Shown in pieces: positions 61,331-64,000 of a stretch of DNA of 64,000 nt. The notes under the pieces were generated by a model that was not told the origin of the DNA, made no database searches, and saw only the letters and a program-made list of their open reading frames with translations. The DNA comes from Sabellastarte sp. h YS-2021. Taxonomy: Eukaryota > Annelida > Polychaeta > Sabellida > Sabellidae. The position numbers were made by a program, and so were the translations under genes. Within the stretch, counting starts at the first letter, position 1. The number at the start of each line of letters is the position of its first letter. The stretch spans positions 12,887,454 to 12,951,453 of the forward strand of contig OZ024938.1 of assembly GCA_964017235.1 (NCBI GenBank). Reading direction: 5' to 3'.

Positions 61331-62593
61331 ATGTAGGTTGAAATACGTTTCAGCCATGTTTAATATTTTACATAAAGCTATTAGTAACTATTTATCTCAA
61401 AAGAATATCCTTCAGACAAGGTTTGAAGCAGAGTATAAGCATATCTTACGCTCTATATATTTATTAAATCTACATGTATTGAGGACAAACACAACTAAAA
61501 ATCACCAAAATAAGCTGGGAAATAAAAAAAAATCATAATATTAAAGTAAAAAACATAATGGTTTAACCATATAACCAAGATTGACCTTTAATACCTTGTG
61601 TATGAAAACGGATTGGCGATTGGACATCTATAGTACCCCTGGCCATTAAAGCCAACCATAAACTCCCTTATGGTATAATAGTTTATTGTATGAGAAAGAT
61701 AAACAATTTGCAAAGTAAAATTTACACATTATGTATAAAATCTTATCTACGATGACCTGGTGTGCCCCTCATGTATCTGCACAGGAACACAGGGGATGTG
61801 GGTACAATTGTAGGTACAGGCAGATACATGGTGACTCAGATGACCATTTAAAATGGCAGTCCTCAATCACTGGATTCTATCACCAGTAACAGGCTAAAGA
61901 TCCTTAAAGACATTGATACATGGTCATCCCCGAGCCGCTGTCTCTCAGACAGGGGAATGTCAATCACTTGAGAGTTTGGGCTGTACTTGTGCACTCGGCA
62001 TGGGTCACATAACATCTGTAGTAAAAGGGGATATTGTGGTCAGTATAAATGTACAATGTATGTTGTTATATTTTCTACCTTGTGAACTATTTGGGCAATG
62101 ATTTCAGCTGTCAGATTCTCTTTTTATGTGGCGTAGTCACTTAACCTTGTAGGTTTTGCCCTACATGTCCCTGCACTTGGAGGAAACGTCACTGGATCCC
62201 AGGGAAACATGGTGCAGTTCTAACTAGGTTGATAACATATAAGGTTCTAAAACAAGGATAACCAGTATACCTGATTGGAATGCGAGATCTGTATTCTTTT
62301 CTAGAAATAACAGACCTGGTTACCCAATATTTAAGCCTCTTCAACACCTCGCTTTCGACAATAGAGTACAGAAATATCGCCAACTTTTCGGTAAGTCTTT
62401 CAGGCATTCTATTATTCTTCCGGTTATCACTGTCTGACACTCTCTCCCTCTTCTTCATATTAGAACCAGTCCCTCAGTAATATCTTTTTGGGAGCATCTC
62501 GAGGCTCAACCTTTCAAGTTAAGTTTCTCCAAATGCACATTACCCTTTCTCACACCCAAAACCCTGGGTTATTGATTATTCGTGTCTGTTTCA
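61331..62593. other. non-coding, no gene seen
   Basis: Includes the 5S-SINE body fragment near 61790-61860. Open frames at 61913-62101 and 62189-62480 show no domain. Confidence 0.4.
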
Positions 62594-62795
62594 ACCATTA
62601 ACGTATCAATACCCAATAATGTATCAACTAACCAATAATTTAGCAAAAATTGACCAATAATGTATCATCAACCAATAATGTATCAAAGTTAACCATTAAT
62701 GTATCAATTCTCTAACCAATAATGTAAAAATCACTTGCTCCAATAAAGTATCAATGAGTTAGCAGTAATAATGTATTAACCATTAATGTATTAGG
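62594..62795 (+). repeat. irregular tandem repeat of ACCAATAATGTATCA
   Basis: About ten copies of the 15-bp core, separated by variable short spacers, so not a strict satellite. Confidence 0.85.
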
Positions 62796-63342
62796 AATTA
62801 TTTCATATGCTAAGGTTTTCAACAGAACACAATTAAAAATGTCAGCATTAAAAAGTAATGAAACTTGCCAACCAGCAGCTGGGACATAGGTTTAACCTCA
62901 AACCATAAATAAAACTGTAGTTCTATAGATCCAGGTTAGTGTGGAAAGCAAAGATTGGTTACAACAAGTCTTTGATTACCTTCAAAAATGGGCCACACGT
63001 GACAATGTAAAATTCTGTCCTTGTTAGACTACTATTAACCCTGCATGCTAAATGGGCTGTTTGATATAAAAGTAAATAATCCACAGGTCACTGTACTTTA
63101 GAGCATCAATAATCTGTTTCAAAGTAATGATGACTGCAATCAGGCTTTTAAATATGTGTGAAAGTGTATCACACAATACCCCTGGTTCCCAGCAATATTG
63201 CTGGTATTAACAAATTTGGTAGCAAACCGCTGTTATTATGTCAACAGCACAGCATGCATCCAGGATATATTAACCTAAAGTGTAACTATTAAATAGTTTT
63301 TTGACTGTGTTCCGTGGAAAATTACTGCATCATTTAATAAAC
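62796..63342. other. non-coding, no feature seen
   Basis: AT-rich, nothing recognised. Confidence 0.4.
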
Positions 63343-63800
63343 TATTCTAATTCTAATTGGACTTTTATAGTGCTTAATCTACCCATACAATAGGACTCTA
63401 AGGCGCAACAAAATGAAAAAAGCAGTCAACAAAATTTCAGTATCCAAAAACACAAGAGGGGTCAAGCATCACAGAGAACGCCAGGGGATGATCCAGGCTA
63501 AGGTAGGTATGTTTTGGTGTACAGGTAGGTTTTAAGCTGCTTTCTGAAAGAGGCCAGGGAGGGAAAGGCACGAATCCCATCTGGAAGAGCGTTCCACACA
63601 GTGGTAGCATCAAAAGCAAAACTATTATCAAACTATTTTGACAGATTTATGAACAGAAGGGTAGAACTTTGGAATGACAAGGAAATTGCCACCACTTTGA
63701 CTACGCCTGGTATTATAAGAATGGCTGTAGGAAGAAATATATGGAGCAAAATACCTAGGAAAACCTTTGTGAAGAAACTTATAAACAAGTGTGGCTGTCT
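63343..63800 (-). mobile_element. CR1-like LINE 3' end, well preserved
   Basis: Minus strand: TLVYKFLHKGFPRYFAPYI, then YNTRRSQSGGNF, FAFDATTVWNALPDGIRAFP and SLASFRKQLKTYLYTKTYLP with a TAG stop near 63497. A 3' untranslated region follows, ending ATTAGAATTAGAAT at 63343. This is the C-terminal end of CR1-type reverse transcriptase. SINE B interrupts or bounds it at 63801. Confidence 0.88.
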
Positions 63801-64000
63801 TATTTATTTATTTGGGGTTTTACGTCACTTTCAACACTGTACAGGTGATATCATGAGGGGTAGTTGGAAGGGCAGAGGAAACCAGTACTTACAGTTCGTT
63901 AGGGTTCTGTACTGTAAACTGCCGACCAACGGCAAGCAACTACCAGCTTTCCCACTTGAGGCCGTGCCGGGAATCGAACCCCAGCCTCAGAGGTGGGAGG
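63801..64000 (-). mobile_element. SINE family B, cut by the window edge
   Basis: Minus strand tail (AAAT)n, TTGAAAGTGACGTAAAACCC, GTTTACAGTACAGAACCC, and B-box GGGGTTCGATTCCC. The head lies beyond 64000. Nearly the same as 21948-22188. Confidence 0.9.

Noticed and set aside
1-64000. tRNA genes, CRISPR arrays, retroviral or capsid-bearing elements
   Set aside because: None seen: tRNA-like sequences are SINE heads, tandem arrays lack CRISPR structure, and all reverse transcriptases are of LINE type.

Overview
This window reads as animal nuclear DNA: AT-rich, intron-rich genes with GT/AG splice sites, no operons, and a heavy load of LINEs, tRNA-derived and 5S rRNA-derived SINEs, and short inverted-repeat DNA transposons. 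Divergent nicotinic-receptor genes, a GlpQ-type phosphodiesterase and this SINE mixture suggest a lophotrochozoan, most likely a bivalve mollusc (possibly a scallop). That placement is an inference from gene content and repeat style.

Four host genes can be assembled from exons whose reading phases fit. (1) A complete nicotinic acetylcholine receptor (nAChR)-like subunit on the minus strand, 8 exons between 23816 and 3061, 449 aa. (2) A two-exon secreted, probably GPI-anchored glycerophosphodiester phosphodiesterase on the plus strand, 31749-35297, 370 aa. (3) A predicted 1362-aa plus-strand protein, 8 exons between 43518 and 50652. It joins a signal peptide, a long repeat-rich ectodomain and a divergent rhodopsin-like seven-helix domain; I did not recognise a named family. 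(4) A second nAChR-like subunit on the minus strand, whose last four coding exons lie between 59797 and 51000. Its 5' exons were not found and probably lie past the right edge. The two nAChR genes share two exons of identical length (206 and 330 bp) and lack the paired cysteines of alpha subunits, so they look like paralogues from a local duplication.

Layout: 1-500 is an old CR1-like LINE end. 3-24 kb is nAChR gene 1. Its last intron (10.4 kb) holds an old L1/Tx1-like LINE on the plus strand, split by a younger minus-strand LINE with an intact 1248-codon ORF2, a poly-A tail and 12-bp target duplications. Its first intron holds another decayed LINE interrupted by a SINE. 24-31 kb is non-coding, with MITEs, SINEs and a duplicated 151-bp segment. 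31-36 kb is the phosphodiesterase. 36-43 kb is repeats and non-coding DNA. 43.5-50.7 kb is the repeat-ectodomain receptor gene, whose end faces the end of nAChR gene 2 only 347 bp away. 51-64 kb is nAChR gene 2, minisatellites, MITEs and CR1-like LINE ends.

The nAChR-like proteins should form, or take part in, pentameric ligand-gated channels. The phosphodiesterase and the receptor look like separate cell-surface proteins. Nothing in the sequence links the four genes functionally. No tRNA or rRNA genes, CRISPR arrays, or retroviral or capsid-bearing elements were seen.
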